Shown here piece by piece: positions 34,631 to 45,284 of a stretch of 64,000 nucleotides of DNA (the first letter of the stretch is position 1; every line of letters begins with the position of its first letter). Both the position numbers and the translations under genes were made by a program. The DNA is taken from contig CAMWXJ010000003.1 in the NCBI GenBank assembly GCA_947178215.1, positions 62,001-126,000 on the forward strand, read 5' to 3'. The notes below the pieces were generated by a model, which was given only the letters and a program-made list of their open reading frames with translations, had not been told where the DNA came from and did no database searches. Source of the DNA: an uncultured Porphyromonadaceae bacterium. GTDB lineage: Bacteria; Bacteroidota; Bacteroidia; Bacteroidales; Muribaculaceae.

Positions 34631-37600
34631 ATGGCAAATCATCTCAAAACGTTGGCCTTGACACTCGCAGGTGTCACGGCTTCGTCGGGACTTGCTTTCG
34701 CGGCCGCCGCGCCTGCTGACATCCTTGTCGCAGGAGCAGCCGTAGCAGCCGCACAGCCAGCCACCGAGACGTGTACAGGCGTGATTACCGACTCGGAGGG
34801 CGAGCCCCTGATCGGTGCCAGCGTACTCGTCGCCGGGACCACACTCGGTGCCAGCACCGACATCGACGGCCGCTTCAGCATCAAGAACGTGCCTGTCGGC
34901 TCAACTCTCAAGATCACCTACATCGGCTACCAGCCCGTTGAAATGACATGGAACGGCGGCGAAGTCAATGTAGTGCTCGCCGAAGACAACAACGTGCTCG
35001 ACGAAGTGGTTGTCGTGGGCTTCGGCTCGCAGAAGAAAGCCAATCTCACCGGTGCCGTTTCCACTGTCAGCGCTAAGGAAATCGCTGCACGTCCTGTCAA
35101 CACCGTTGCCGATGCCCTCCAGGGCATGGCCGCAGGTCTTGACGTGCTCGGCTCATCACGTGGCGGTCAGCTAGGTGCCGCACGCTCCATGAACATCCGC
35201 GGTACCGGTACTATCGGTTCCGGTTCATCTGTTTCTCCCCTCGTTCTCATCGACGGCATGGAAGGCGACCTTAACCAGCTCAACCCTGCCGACGTTGAAA
35301 ACATCTCTATCCTCAAGGATGCCGCCGCTTCTTCTATCTACGGTAGCCGTGCTGCCGGCGGTGTTATCCTCGTTACCACTAAGAGCGGTTCCGAAGGCAA
35401 GGTGACCGTCAACTACAGCGACAACTTCCGTTGGAGCCACGTAACCCGTATGCCTGCGATGGCCAACTCTTATGAATGGGCCTCAACTATGAACCAGGCT
35501 GCTATCGCCAACCGTCAGATCTGGTTCTCTGATGATCAGCTTAACTACCTCAAGCGCCTCCAGAGCGACCCCAGCCTCACAACCATGTTCCGCAACCCCA
35601 CCAACAACCACTGGGAGGTTTGGGATGAGAACAGCCTTCTGCCTATGGGCAACACTGACTGGCTCGACGAGCACTTCGGCAAGACTGCATTCGCCCAGGA
35701 GCACAACATCTCGATGACGGGCGGTAATGACAAGTATGACTTCTACTTCTCAGGCAACCTCCTCAGCCAGGGCGGTATCCTCCGCTATGGCGACGACAGC
35801 CAGCACCGCTACACCATCAACGCCAAAATTAACGTAAACCTCACAAAATGGCTCACTGTGGGTTACAGCTCAAGGTGGTATCGCGGCGAGTATGACGCGC
35901 CCTCGTTTGTATCCCAGTATGCAAGCAACGAGCTCTATCACAACATTGCACGTTATTGGCCTATCATCCCGACGCATGACCCCAACGGCTACCCCGTTGT
36001 TGAATCATTTATCGACGGCATGCAGAACGGCGGCCGTTACAAGAACACCGTTGACAAGCTGGACCAGCAGTTCGCTTTCCGCATCCACCCCGTCGAAGGC
36101 CTCAACATCAATGCCGAGTTCAACTACCGTACCGCCCATGAATACACCTCTCAGGATGTACAGCAGGCTCACGGCTGGGACTGCGACGGCAACCCCTACG
36201 ACCGTAACCCTAACGGTTATCCTTACGGCGCCGGCGGCACAGGCAGCCGCGTGTATGAGTACAACATACACTCCAATTATTTCAACCCCAACATCTACGC
36301 TGATTACAGCCGCACTTTTGCCGAAGACCACAACTTCAAGATCATGGCCGGTTTCCAGAGCGAATGGCTTTCAAACAAGGACATCTCGGCTGATCGCAAC
36401 GGCATCATCAACGGCATACCTTACCTCGATACCACCAATGGCAAGAACATCAACGTAGGCGGTGGCGCTGCCGAATGGTCGACCTCAGGCTGGTTCGGCC
36501 GTATCAACTACGACTATGCCGGCCGTTACCTCGTAGAAGGCAACCTCCGTTATGACGGTTCTTCACGTTTCCGCAGCGATTCACGCTGGACCTGGAGCCC
36601 CTCCTTCTCTCTCGGCTGGAACATCGCTCAGGAGAACTTCTGGCAGGACTACCTCAATGTATGCAACCAGTTGAAACTCCGCTACTCTTGGGGTAAACTC
36701 GGTAACCAGAACACCGACAACTGGTATCCTACTTATGTAACTATGGGTTACAGCTCCAACAGCGCCGGCTGGCTTACCAACAACGGTACCGAACAGGGTT
36801 CTGTTGCCTCCATGCCCAGTCTCGTTTCTTCTACCCTCACCTGGGAAAAGAACCGTACCTGGGATATAGGTCTTGACTGGGGTTTCCTCAACAATCGCCT
36901 CACCGGCAGCTTCGACTACTACAACCGTAAGACTCAGGACATGGTAGGCCCCGGCCTCGCTCTGCCCGACGTATTCGGTGCTACTGTCCCCAACGTAAAC
37001 AACCTCTCGATGACCGCCAAGGGTTGGGAACTTACCCTCAGCTGGCGTGACCGCATCGGTGAATTCAACTACGGCATCACCGCAAACCTCTACGACCACA
37101 CCATCACCGTCGACGAATATCCCGTCAACGACACTTACAGCCTCAGCCTCTACAAATATTACAGCGGCATGAAGCTCGGTGAAATCTGGGGTCTTACCAC
37201 TATCGGCATCGCCAAGACCGACGAAGAGATGCAGAAGCACCTCGCCACCACCAACCAGAGCTGGCTTTCTTCTACCGGCTGGACAGCAGGTGACGTGATG
37301 TATAAGGATCTCAACGGCGACGGCAAGATCAACCACGGCGAAAACACCGTTGATGACCACGGTGACCTCAGCGTCATCGGTAACTCTACTCCCCGCTACA
37401 GCTTCGGTCTTAACCTCGATGCTTCCTGGAAGGGATTTGACGTGAAGGTATTCTTCCAGGGCGTAGCCAAGCGCGACTATTGGGCCGGCGGCCCGATGAT
37501 GTTCGGCGCTTGTCAGCAGGGCAAGTGGCAGGCTGTGGTTTACCAGCCTCACCTCGACTATTTCCGTCCCGCCGACACCACCGATCCCCTCGGTCCCAAT

Positions 37601-37915
37601 GTTGACTCCTACTACCCCCGTGTAAACTGGGGAGGCCCCAACAACACCTATACACAGACCAAGTATCTCCAGAATGCAGCATACTGCCGCCTGAAAAACG
37701 TTACCATCGGTTACACCCTTCCCACTGAGCTTCTCCGCAAGATCTATGTTGAGCGTGCCCGCATATTCGTTTCGGGTGAAAACCTCGCCACCATCACAAG
37801 CTTCACAAAGATGGGCGACCCCGAGCTCATCGAGGCTTACAATAGCGGCTACGGGTTCGGTAAGGTTTATCCCCTCCAGCGCGTATTCTCCTTTGGTCTC
37901 AACGTTACTTTCTAA
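34631..37915 (+). CDS. SusC/RagA TonB-dependent outer-membrane transporter (unit 2)
   Basis: This 1094-residue transporter has an exported Ala-rich N-terminus (MANHLKTLALTLAGVTASSG), a carboxypeptidase-regulatory-like domain (about 48-125, GVITDSEGEPLIGASVLVAG), a plug domain (DALQGMAAGLDV, then IYGSRAAGGVILVTTKSG) and a barrel ending QRVFSFGLNVTF. Codons ending in T (CGT, GGT, GCT, TCT) are clearly commoner here than in the neighbouring sus genes, which suggests strong expression. It is the first gene of its unit, with a long leader. Its ligand cannot be inferred from context. Confidence 0.95.
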   Translation: MANHLKTLALTLAGVTASSGLAFAAAAPADILVAGAAVAAAQPATETCTGVITDSEGEPLIGASVLVAGTTLGASTDIDGRFSIKNVPVGSTLKITYIGYQPVEMTWNGGEVNVVLAEDNNVLDEVVVVGFGSQKKANLTGAVSTVSAKEIAARPVNTVADALQGMAAGLDVLGSSRGGQLGAARSMNIRGTGTIGSGSSVSPLVLIDGMEGDLNQLNPADVENISILKDAAASSIYGSRAAGGVILVTTKSGSEGKVTVNYSDNFRWSHVTRMPAMANSYEWASTMNQAAIANRQIWFSDDQLNYLKRLQSDPSLTTMFRNPTNNHWEVWDENSLLPMGNTDWLDEHFGKTAFAQEHNISMTGGNDKYDFYFSGNLLSQGGILRYGDDSQHRYTINAKINVNLTKWLTVGYSSRWYRGEYDAPSFVSQYASNELYHNIARYWPIIPTHDPNGYPVVESFIDGMQNGGRYKNTVDKLDQQFAFRIHPVEGLNINAEFNYRTAHEYTSQDVQQAHGWDCDGNPYDRNPNGYPYGAGGTGSRVYEYNIHSNYFNPNIYADYSRTFAEDHNFKIMAGFQSEWLSNKDISADRNGIINGIPYLDTTNGKNINVGGGAAEWSTSGWFGRINYDYAGRYLVEGNLRYDGSSRFRSDSRWTWSPSFSLGWNIAQENFWQDYLNVCNQLKLRYSWGKLGNQNTDNWYPTYVTMGYSSNSAGWLTNNGTEQGSVASMPSLVSSTLTWEKNRTWDIGLDWGFLNNRLTGSFDYYNRKTQDMVGPGLALPDVFGATVPNVNNLSMTAKGWELTLSWRDRIGEFNYGITANLYDHTITVDEYPVNDTYSLSLYKYYSGMKLGEIWGLTTIGIAKTDEEMQKHLATTNQSWLSSTGWTAGDVMYKDLNGDGKINHGENTVDDHGDLSVIGNSTPRYSFGLNLDASWKGFDVKVFFQGVAKRDYWAGGPMMFGACQQGKWQAVVYQPHLDYFRPADTTDPLGPNVDSYYPRVNWGGPNNTYTQTKYLQNAAYCRLKNVTIGYTLPTELLRKIYVERARIFVSGENLATITSFTKMGDPELIEAYNSGYGFGKVYPLQRVFSFGLNVTF

Positions 37916-37936
37916 TCTCCAAGAATCCTAACTACA

Positions 37937-39970
37937 ATGAGAAAATATATCAACGCGCTCATAGCCTGCGCGGCGGTAGTCGGCCTCACAGGTTGTAACG
38001 ACTACCTCGATCAGGAGCCGAAGGACAAGCTCATCCCCGAGAACTTCTTCAACTCCGCCGTAAATCTCAAGGCTTATACCCTGGGAATGTACACAATGCT
38101 CCCGTCTCACTCTTCCAACTCCTACGGCATCGGCACATTCTCTACCGACAATGGCACCGACAACCAGGCCGGACGTGACTACAACTCAATTTTCGCTCCC
38201 GGCGATTGGAAGGTAGGTGATAAATCGAATAACTGGGACTTCACCAACATCCGCAAGCTCAACTATTTCCTCGCTCAGGCTCAGCCCAACTACGACGCTG
38301 ACGCAATCACCGGCTCACCCGAAGACATCAATCAGGCAATGGGTGAGGCTCACTTCCTTCTGGCTTACGCCTATTGGGATTACTACAGCGCAGTAGGCGA
38401 CTATCCCATCATTGACGGCGTTCTCCCCGACGAGGAGGAAAAACTTCTCGAAGCTTCACATCGCCAGCCCCGTAACAAGGTAGCACGCTACATCCTCGAC
38501 CATCTCGCACAGGCTGCCGAACTCCTGCCCGAGACCTCTTCTTACGGCAAGAACGGTCTTACAAAGGACTGTGCAAACCTCTTCCGTAGCCGTGTGGCCC
38601 TCTTTGAAGGCACCTGGCTCAAATATCACAAAGGCACCGCTTTCGTCCCCGGCGGTCCCGGCTGGCCCGGCAACGCTTCCGACCTCGACGGCTTCAGCAT
38701 CGACACCGAGATCGACTACTTCCTCACCGAGGCTATGGCCTCTGCAAAGAAGGTAGGTGACAAGTTTGTCAACAACCTCGTAGAAAATACTGACACGAAG
38801 GAAGGCATGGGCGCCGGTTTCTCCGAACTCAACCCTTACTACTGCATGTTTGCCGTTCCTAACCCCGGCGTTTACAGCGAAGTGCTCCTCTACAAGGCAT
38901 ACAACCTCACCTACAATCAGGCTACTCAGATGCAGGCTCAGTACCAGAAAAATGGCGGTGGTTCAGGTTGGACCCGCGGCATGGTCGCTTCGTTCCTCAT
39001 GCGTAACGGTCTACCCATCTACGCCGCCGGTTCAGGTTATGATCCCGCATGGGAAAATCAGGGCGTCGACGCTACCCTTCAGGGTCGCGACTCACGTATT
39101 CAGATCTTCACAAAGGGCGACAACTCCATCATCACTCTCGGCCTCTCGGGCAACGACCCCGCCTACTATCGTATGGGCTGGATGTTCGGTGGTGAAGAAA
39201 ATACTTGCTGCCCCACCGGCTGGGCTGTCAAGAAAGGTCAGGGCTACAACTATGCCGAAGCTCAGGGCAACCTTCAGTCTATCACCGGTTCTATCGTATT
39301 CCGTGCTGCTGAAGCCCTCCTCAACTACATGGAGGCTTGCGTAGAAAAGACCAACGGCGTAGACGGTACAGCCGCCGCTTACTGGACAGCTCTCCGTAAC
39401 CGCGCCAAAGTTGACCCGGATTACAACAAGACTGTCGCCGCTACCGACATGAGTCAGGAAGCCAAGTATGACTGGGGTGCTTATTCACACAACCAGCTCA
39501 TCAGCCCGCTGCTCTACAACGTACGTCGCGAACGCCGCAACGAGCTCTGCGCCGAAGCTCTCCGTCTGCTCGACCTCCGTCGTTGGTCTGCTCTTGACCA
39601 ACTCGTCAATACCCCCTATCAGATCGAAGGTATCAAATACTGGGGCACTGTCTACAACGATCCCAACTCACCTCTCGCCATGAAGACCGAAGGTGGCGAA
39701 TACATCGCGCCCACCGTCGATCCCAACAACAACGAGAGCAACATGTCTTCACCCGATGCAAGTGCTTACGTTCGTCCTTATCAGATCTCTCGCGTAGGCG
39801 GCAATCCCGTATGGGACGGCTACCGCTTCACTATGGCCCACTACCTCTGGCCTATCGGCCAGCAGGCATTTGAGAAGGCCAGCACCGACGGCACTCTCTC
39901 TGGTTCTGTAATCTACCAGAACCCCGGATGGCCCATGACCGGCGGTGAAGCCGCAGGAAGCGTCAACTGA
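37937..39970 (+). CDS. SusD/RagB-type lipoprotein (unit 2)
   Basis: At 677 residues this is a long member of the family. The lipobox ends at C20 (GLTGC), followed by NDYLDQEP, the SusD start. TPR-like helices carry GEAHFLLAYAYWDYYSAVGDYP, and the C-terminal part has RRERRNELCAEALRLLDLRRW and ends SVIYQNPGWPMTGGEAAG. It follows its SusC partner after a 21-base gap and shares its T-ending codon preference. A strong terminator follows. The glycan is unknown. Confidence 0.94.
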   Translation: MRKYINALIACAAVVGLTGCNDYLDQEPKDKLIPENFFNSAVNLKAYTLGMYTMLPSHSSNSYGIGTFSTDNGTDNQAGRDYNSIFAPGDWKVGDKSNNWDFTNIRKLNYFLAQAQPNYDADAITGSPEDINQAMGEAHFLLAYAYWDYYSAVGDYPIIDGVLPDEEEKLLEASHRQPRNKVARYILDHLAQAAELLPETSSYGKNGLTKDCANLFRSRVALFEGTWLKYHKGTAFVPGGPGWPGNASDLDGFSIDTEIDYFLTEAMASAKKVGDKFVNNLVENTDTKEGMGAGFSELNPYYCMFAVPNPGVYSEVLLYKAYNLTYNQATQMQAQYQKNGGGSGWTRGMVASFLMRNGLPIYAAGSGYDPAWENQGVDATLQGRDSRIQIFTKGDNSIITLGLSGNDPAYYRMGWMFGGEENTCCPTGWAVKKGQGYNYAEAQGNLQSITGSIVFRAAEALLNYMEACVEKTNGVDGTAAAYWTALRNRAKVDPDYNKTVAATDMSQEAKYDWGAYSHNQLISPLLYNVRRERRNELCAEALRLLDLRRWSALDQLVNTPYQIEGIKYWGTVYNDPNSPLAMKTEGGEYIAPTVDPNNNESNMSSPDASAYVRPYQISRVGGNPVWDGYRFTMAHYLWPIGQQAFEKASTDGTLSGSVIYQNPGWPMTGGEAAGSVN

Positions 39971-40028
39971 TCCCCGCAACGGTACGGCGGCCAATCCCGC
40001 CGACAACCATAACCACTACCACAAAAAA

Positions 40029-40061
40029 GGCGTGTCGCGCAGTGCGCGACACGCCTTTTTT
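40029..40061 (+). terminator. Rho-independent terminator of sus unit 2
   Basis: GGCGTGTCGCGC pairs perfectly with GCGCGACACGCC around a 3-base loop and is followed by six T, with six A upstream (40023-40028), so it can also work on the other strand. Confidence 0.93.
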
Positions 40062-40184
40062 GCGCCCGCCCCCACAGTTGGCACTCCATTTCCATTACTG
40101 TTGCCGTAGCGGAAAATGTAAATGAAATGACACAGGTGAGCATCGTTGAATTGACTTTTTATGCACTATTTTAGTTAAAGAATC

Positions 40185-40198
40185 AAAAAAAAAAAAAA
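40185..40198 (+). repeat. Run of fourteen A upstream of sus unit 3
   Basis: A14 lies 18 bases before the candidate -7 box of sus unit 3, where the upstream promoter element would be. Its length may vary by slippage. The rest of 39971-40346 holds the unit 2 terminator and AT-rich leader DNA. Confidence 0.85.
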
Positions 40199-40216
40199 TA
40201 ATCATAATTTTTTATC

Positions 40217-40224
40217 TACATTTG
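40217..40224 (+). promoter_or_regulatory. -7 box of sus unit 3 (TACATTTG)
   Basis: TACATTTG fits TAnnTTTG. The upstream element is replaced by the A14 tract. It predicts a leader of about 115 bases before the ATG at 40347. Confidence 0.6.
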
Positions 40225-40346
40225 CCTCGTTAATGCCTGAAAAACTACTTCAAGTAGTACTTAACTCTTCCTCATTAACTCTACTTCATCTACCCTAAAA
40301 TACAAACTATACCTAACAAAAACCTATTAACACAAACAAAAAAAGC

Positions 40347-43300
40347 ATGAAAAGAAGACTGCTATTGTTTTTGATGTGTCTCTCGCTTATGGCGGGAGGA
40401 GGCTATGCCCGCACAATCAAAGGCACTGTTGTCGAGGCCGACAACGATGAGCCAATCATCGGCGCAAATGTGAAGTGTAAGGAAGATCCCACAAAAGTGG
40501 TGACAACCAACTTCGACGGTGAATTCAGCATCAATATCCCCGACGACGCAAAAACTCTTATTATCAGCTATATCGGCATGATAACCCAGGAGGTCGCCGC
40601 TACCGACGGAATGGTGGTGCGCATGGTTGCCGAATCTACCAACCTCGACGAAGTGGTAGTCGTGGGCTACGGTACGACCTCCAAGCGCAAGACAACATCA
40701 TCAGTAACCCTCATCAAGGCTTCGGATATCGAGAAAGTGCCGCTGCCCAACATCTCTCAGGCACTCGCCGGCCGTGCTGCCGGTCTTATCGTGCAGCAGA
40801 GCGGTGGCGGCCTCGACGCAGGCTCAAGCCTCTCGGTACGAGGCGGCGGCGAACCCCTTTTCGTTATCGACAACATCATCAGCGAGAAGCGCGAGTTTGA
40901 CAACCTCAACCCCGCCGACGTTGAGTCGATGTCTATATTGAAAGACGCTTCTGCAACGGCCATCTACGGTGCCCGCGCCGCCAACGGTATCATCATCGTT
41001 ACCACCAAGCGCGGCCAGGAAGGCAAGGTAAACGTCGACTACCAGTATAGCCTCAGCCTCTCGTCGCCCGCCGATCTGCCTAAGAAGCTCAACTCTTACA
41101 ATGCTGCCGTTTACCAAAACCGCGGCTATGAGTACGACGGTCTCACCCCGACATGGTCGGCACAAGACCTCGAGCTCTTCCAGAATGGTCTTGACCCCGA
41201 AGGACACCCCGACACCGACTGGCATAAGGAAGTGCTCCGCAGCGCGGCTCCCGAGCAGCGCCACCTCCTCACCATCACCGGCGGCAGCGAGCGCGTGAAA
41301 GCCTACACCGCCCTGAGCTACTATGACCAGGAATCGATCTACCGTACCAACTCGCACACCTACAAGCGCTACAACGCCCGCACCAACATCGACATCAACA
41401 TGAAGGAGATAGGCCTCCGCGTCAACACCAGCCTCGAAGCCTATATCACCGACATGCGCAGCCCCAACGGCGACTACGGCGCAGTGTGGAGCCACCTCCA
41501 GAACACCCAGCCCATGCGTGCCGCCAAGAACCCCTTCGGACAGCCTTACAGCGGCACCACCGACAACCCCCTTGTCGACATCTCCGATGAAGGCGGCTAC
41601 ACCAAAGCCCACAACACCAACGTACGCGGCTCCATCAACGCACAGTGGGACATCCCCGGCGTAAAAGGCCTGAAATTAACCGGCATCGCCAGCTACGCCA
41701 TCCTCAACCAGCGCACCAAACGCTGGAACAAGACCGCCCACTCTTATGACTGGGAAGGCAATCCCAACACCACTGCAATGCCTTCGCTTACCAAGACAGC
41801 CAACTTCTACGACTACTACAACACCCAGCTTCTCGCCAACTACAACCGCGACTTCGGCCAGCACAACGTCGAGGCCACATTCGGTATCGAAGCATCAGGT
41901 TCAAGCTACGACCAGAACGAACTCGGCCGCTCGCAGTATGTGCTCGACGTCGACCAGATTGGCGCCGGCCCCGTCAGCACCGCCACCAACTCAGCCGTCA
42001 ACGGCATCCAGTGGCGCCGCGCATCGCTTGTAGGCCGTCTCCACTACGACTACGCAGCCAAGTACATGGCCGAGTTCTCGATACGTCACGACGGCACCGA
42101 CAATCTCCCCCGCAACCGCCGTTGGGGCACCTTCTACTCCGGCTCACTCGGCTGGGCCGTGTCGGAAGAAAACTTCTGGGAAGGCCTCCGCGACTATATC
42201 AACCAATTCAAGATCCGCGGCTCGTATGGCGAAATCGGTCTTGACAACGTAGCCCGCTACGCCTACCTCACCTCCTACTCGCTCAACAACCGCGGAGCAT
42301 ATCTCGGCGGCGAATACTACCAGACTTTCTCCGAAGGCGCTCTCCCCAGTCCCGACCTCTGCTGGTACACACAGCACGACTTCAATATCGGCTTTGACTT
42401 CGCCGCATTCAACAGCGCGCTCTCAGGCTCGGTAGACTACTTCTACAAAAGCACAAAGGGATATCTCGCATCGCCCTCCAACGTAGGCTACACATCACCG
42501 CTGGGTCTCTCGCTCCCGATGGTGAAATCAGATGGTGAAAGCCGTCGCCGCGGTGTCGACTTCACACTCATGTACAACGGCAACGTAGGCGAAGTATCGT
42601 ACAGCGTAGGCGGTAACTTCACATTCTACGACGAACGCTGGAACATCAATCCCAACGAATCAGAGACATCGCTCAAGAACCCGTACACCCGCACCACCCA
42701 GGTAGGCGCCTACACCGGCAACTACTACAAGAACCTCGGTTACTACACCAGCTGGGAAGATGTGTTCAACTCGCCCAAGCGCAACAGCTCACAGAACCTC
42801 CAGGCCGGTGACCTGAAGTATTACGACTTCAACGGCGACGGCAAAATCGACGGCAACGACCAGTACCGCATGGGCAACGGCACCAAGCCACAGTGCAACT
42901 ACGGTATCAACGCGAGCGCCAACTGGCGCGGCTTCAGCATGAGCATGCTCTGGCAGGGTGCCACAAACTATAATATTTATGTAGGCACCATCCTCATGGG
43001 CGGCAACTCCAACTACCTCCCCGTAATCTATGAATTCCAGACCGACATCTGGGCTCCCGACAACACCGACTCGCTCTATCCCCGCCAGCACAGCTCGGCA
43101 GGCATGACCGGCAACAACAACTTCGTGGGCACCGACTTCTGGCTCATAGACGCACGCTACATCCGTCTTAAGAACCTCACCGTAGCCTACGACTTCAAGC
43201 ACAAGCTGCTCAAGAACCTCAACTGGCTCTCAAAGTGCCAGCTCAGCTTCTCAGGCTACAACCTCCTCACCTTCAGCCCCGCCAAGAAGTGGGGATTCGA

Positions 43301-43379
43301 TCCTGAATCGGGCAACGGCAACGGCTACAACTATCCCGTAGCACGCACCTACACCTTCAGCCTCAACCTGGGATTCTAA
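40347..43379 (+). CDS. SusC/RagA TonB-dependent outer-membrane transporter (unit 3)
   Basis: The 1010-residue product has a signal peptide (MKRRLLLFLMCLSLMAGGGYA), a carboxypeptidase-regulatory-like domain (about 24-100, GTVVEADNDEPIIGANV), a plug domain (NISQALAGRAAGLIVQQSGG, then IYGARAANGIIIVTTKRG) and a barrel ending ARTYTFSLNLGF. The plug is slightly short of the usual motifs: the segment after SLSVRGGGEP runs straight into LFVIDNI. No STN domain is present. It heads a three-gene unit with the SusD-like gene and a small lipoprotein gene. Confidence 0.95.
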   Translation: MKRRLLLFLMCLSLMAGGGYARTIKGTVVEADNDEPIIGANVKCKEDPTKVVTTNFDGEFSINIPDDAKTLIISYIGMITQEVAATDGMVVRMVAESTNLDEVVVVGYGTTSKRKTTSSVTLIKASDIEKVPLPNISQALAGRAAGLIVQQSGGGLDAGSSLSVRGGGEPLFVIDNIISEKREFDNLNPADVESMSILKDASATAIYGARAANGIIIVTTKRGQEGKVNVDYQYSLSLSSPADLPKKLNSYNAAVYQNRGYEYDGLTPTWSAQDLELFQNGLDPEGHPDTDWHKEVLRSAAPEQRHLLTITGGSERVKAYTALSYYDQESIYRTNSHTYKRYNARTNIDINMKEIGLRVNTSLEAYITDMRSPNGDYGAVWSHLQNTQPMRAAKNPFGQPYSGTTDNPLVDISDEGGYTKAHNTNVRGSINAQWDIPGVKGLKLTGIASYAILNQRTKRWNKTAHSYDWEGNPNTTAMPSLTKTANFYDYYNTQLLANYNRDFGQHNVEATFGIEASGSSYDQNELGRSQYVLDVDQIGAGPVSTATNSAVNGIQWRRASLVGRLHYDYAAKYMAEFSIRHDGTDNLPRNRRWGTFYSGSLGWAVSEENFWEGLRDYINQFKIRGSYGEIGLDNVARYAYLTSYSLNNRGAYLGGEYYQTFSEGALPSPDLCWYTQHDFNIGFDFAAFNSALSGSVDYFYKSTKGYLASPSNVGYTSPLGLSLPMVKSDGESRRRGVDFTLMYNGNVGEVSYSVGGNFTFYDERWNINPNESETSLKNPYTRTTQVGAYTGNYYKNLGYYTSWEDVFNSPKRNSSQNLQAGDLKYYDFNGDGKIDGNDQYRMGNGTKPQCNYGINASANWRGFSMSMLWQGATNYNIYVGTILMGGNSNYLPVIYEFQTDIWAPDNTDSLYPRQHSSAGMTGNNNFVGTDFWLIDARYIRLKNLTVAYDFKHKLLKNLNWLSKCQLSFSGYNLLTFSPAKKWGFDPESGNGNGYNYPVARTYTFSLNLGF

Positions 43380-43400
43380 ACACTAACGACTCACAACATT

Positions 43401-45248
43401 ATGAAAGCAAAATATCTGATTCCGCTGGCAATGGCTTTCGGGCTTACCGCCCAAAGCTGCGGCGACTTCCTTGATACAGACCCTGCTGCCATCTATAGCG
43501 AAGATCTCGTGTGGGGCAGCGCGGCCAACGTGGAGGCTTTCGTGCTGGGGCAATACGGTAATGTAATGCAATATTACCGTAATGTAACCATGGACAAGGA
43601 CTTCACAAACAACATGATTGCGTGCCGCAGCGCAGCACCCAACACCGTGCGCGGCCTCATGGAGAATACTTACGATGCCGGCATCAACGGCCGCTTCGGC
43701 ACCATACGTGCATGCAACATGATTATCGAGCGTTGCAGCAACAGCACCGTGCTCGACGACATCGACAAGCGCAAATATACCGCAATAGGCAAGCTGATGC
43801 GTGCAATGGTGTACTACGACCTTGCTCGCAAGACCGGCAAGTTTATCTGGGTCGACAAAGTGCTGTCGTCGGATACCCCCGACTTCAACCTCCCGCTCAC
43901 CAAGAGCATCGAGGAGAGCTACAGCTACGTGCTCAAAGATCTCCGCGAGGCTATCCCCGACCTACCTGTCAAAGAGCCTTACGGCGCACTCAACAAGGCA
44001 TACGGCCAGGCACTCCTTTCGGAAGCATTGCTCACCGCAGCAGCATATTGCGGCGATGCAGCCTCGCTCCAGAACAACGGCAAGAGCCTCTATCAGGAAG
44101 CCATCGACGTTGTCGACGCCATCAGCGGCTACTCCCTGGATCCCAACTTCGGCGGCATCTTCAATGAGGAAGGCGCCACTTCGTCGCCCGAAATCATCCT
44201 CGCCTCCTACTGGGACAAGGACCAGACATGGTGCCAGAACACCATGATGATCAATCTTATCGCCAATGTGACCAACACAAAGGTCAACAACACCAACTGC
44301 GGCCCCGAATGGACCAACCCCGACATCTTCGAGTGCTGGCTCGAATATTCCCCCTCGCAGAACCTCGCCGACGCATATCTCGTGATTGACCAGAAAGACG
44401 GCAAGGCCAAACCATGGAACCAGACTTCGCAGTGGCTTGAAAACACCCGCGAAGTGGGTCAGAGCGAAATCTTCGAGCATGTGGATCACCGCAACGAGGA
44501 TATTGCCCAGACAGGCTACGTGCTTACCAATCCCGAGCTCAACATCAGCAAGCTGATGTATGACCACCGCGACGCACGCTTCGATGCCACCATCCTCCAT
44601 GACGGCTCACAGTTCTACGGCGAGACACTCTCGATGTGCAGCCACGGCAATATGTCGCGCTGGACCACCACCGCATATTTCGCCGACCACGTGCCCGTGA
44701 CTAATCTGGCTACTCGCAAGACCATCTACAACAACATGTCGCCGCGTCCGTTCTACAACACCAACACCGCCTGGCACTCGATGCTGATGCGCTATGGCCG
44801 CGCCCTGCTCAACAAGGCCGAAGCACAGCTTTGCCTCGGCCGTGTCGCCGATGCGGTAGCCACTTTCAACCAGACCCGCACCATCCACGGCCAGCTTCCC
44901 GCCTCCACGGCCTCGACATCAGCCGAGGCATGGGCCGACTACAAGCGCGAACGCCGCTGCGAACTCTTCTGGGAAGACGATTTCTACTACAGCCTCCTGC
45001 GCTGGGGTAAGATAGGCGGTGATGCCAACGACGGCAAGGCTCCATCAAGCATCATTGACGAGCTCACCGTGCCCGCCACATACATTGAGATTAACCAAGA
45101 GCGCAATGCCGCCTATGTAGGCATAGTGCTCCAAGCCAATAACCAGCGTGCTTTCCCCGTTCGCCAGTATCTCTTCCCCATCTCCCAGAGCCTGATCAAC
45201 GCCAACAGCGCCATCACCAACGCCGATCAGAACCCCGGATGGGAGTAA
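43401..45248 (+). CDS. SusD/RagB-type lipoprotein (unit 3)
   Basis: This 615-residue lipoprotein has its lipobox at C20 (TAQSC) followed by GDFLDTDP, the usual SusD beginning. Helical segments include GKLMRAMVYYDLARKTGKF and ALLSEALLTAAAYCG, and the C-terminus ends NADQNPGWE as in the family. The region RYGRALLNKAEAQLCLGRVADA is the conserved C-terminal TPR-like helix. It lies 21 bases after its SusC partner and 36 bases before the small lipoprotein gene. Confidence 0.94.
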   Translation: MKAKYLIPLAMAFGLTAQSCGDFLDTDPAAIYSEDLVWGSAANVEAFVLGQYGNVMQYYRNVTMDKDFTNNMIACRSAAPNTVRGLMENTYDAGINGRFGTIRACNMIIERCSNSTVLDDIDKRKYTAIGKLMRAMVYYDLARKTGKFIWVDKVLSSDTPDFNLPLTKSIEESYSYVLKDLREAIPDLPVKEPYGALNKAYGQALLSEALLTAAAYCGDAASLQNNGKSLYQEAIDVVDAISGYSLDPNFGGIFNEEGATSSPEIILASYWDKDQTWCQNTMMINLIANVTNTKVNNTNCGPEWTNPDIFECWLEYSPSQNLADAYLVIDQKDGKAKPWNQTSQWLENTREVGQSEIFEHVDHRNEDIAQTGYVLTNPELNISKLMYDHRDARFDATILHDGSQFYGETLSMCSHGNMSRWTTTAYFADHVPVTNLATRKTIYNNMSPRPFYNTNTAWHSMLMRYGRALLNKAEAQLCLGRVADAVATFNQTRTIHGQLPASTASTSAEAWADYKRERRCELFWEDDFYYSLLRWGKIGGDANDGKAPSSIIDELTVPATYIEINQERNAAYVGIVLQANNQRAFPVRQYLFPISQSLINANSAITNADQNPGWE

Positions 45249-45284
45249 TCAACCAGCATAGTCAACACCCTAAACACCGATAAT

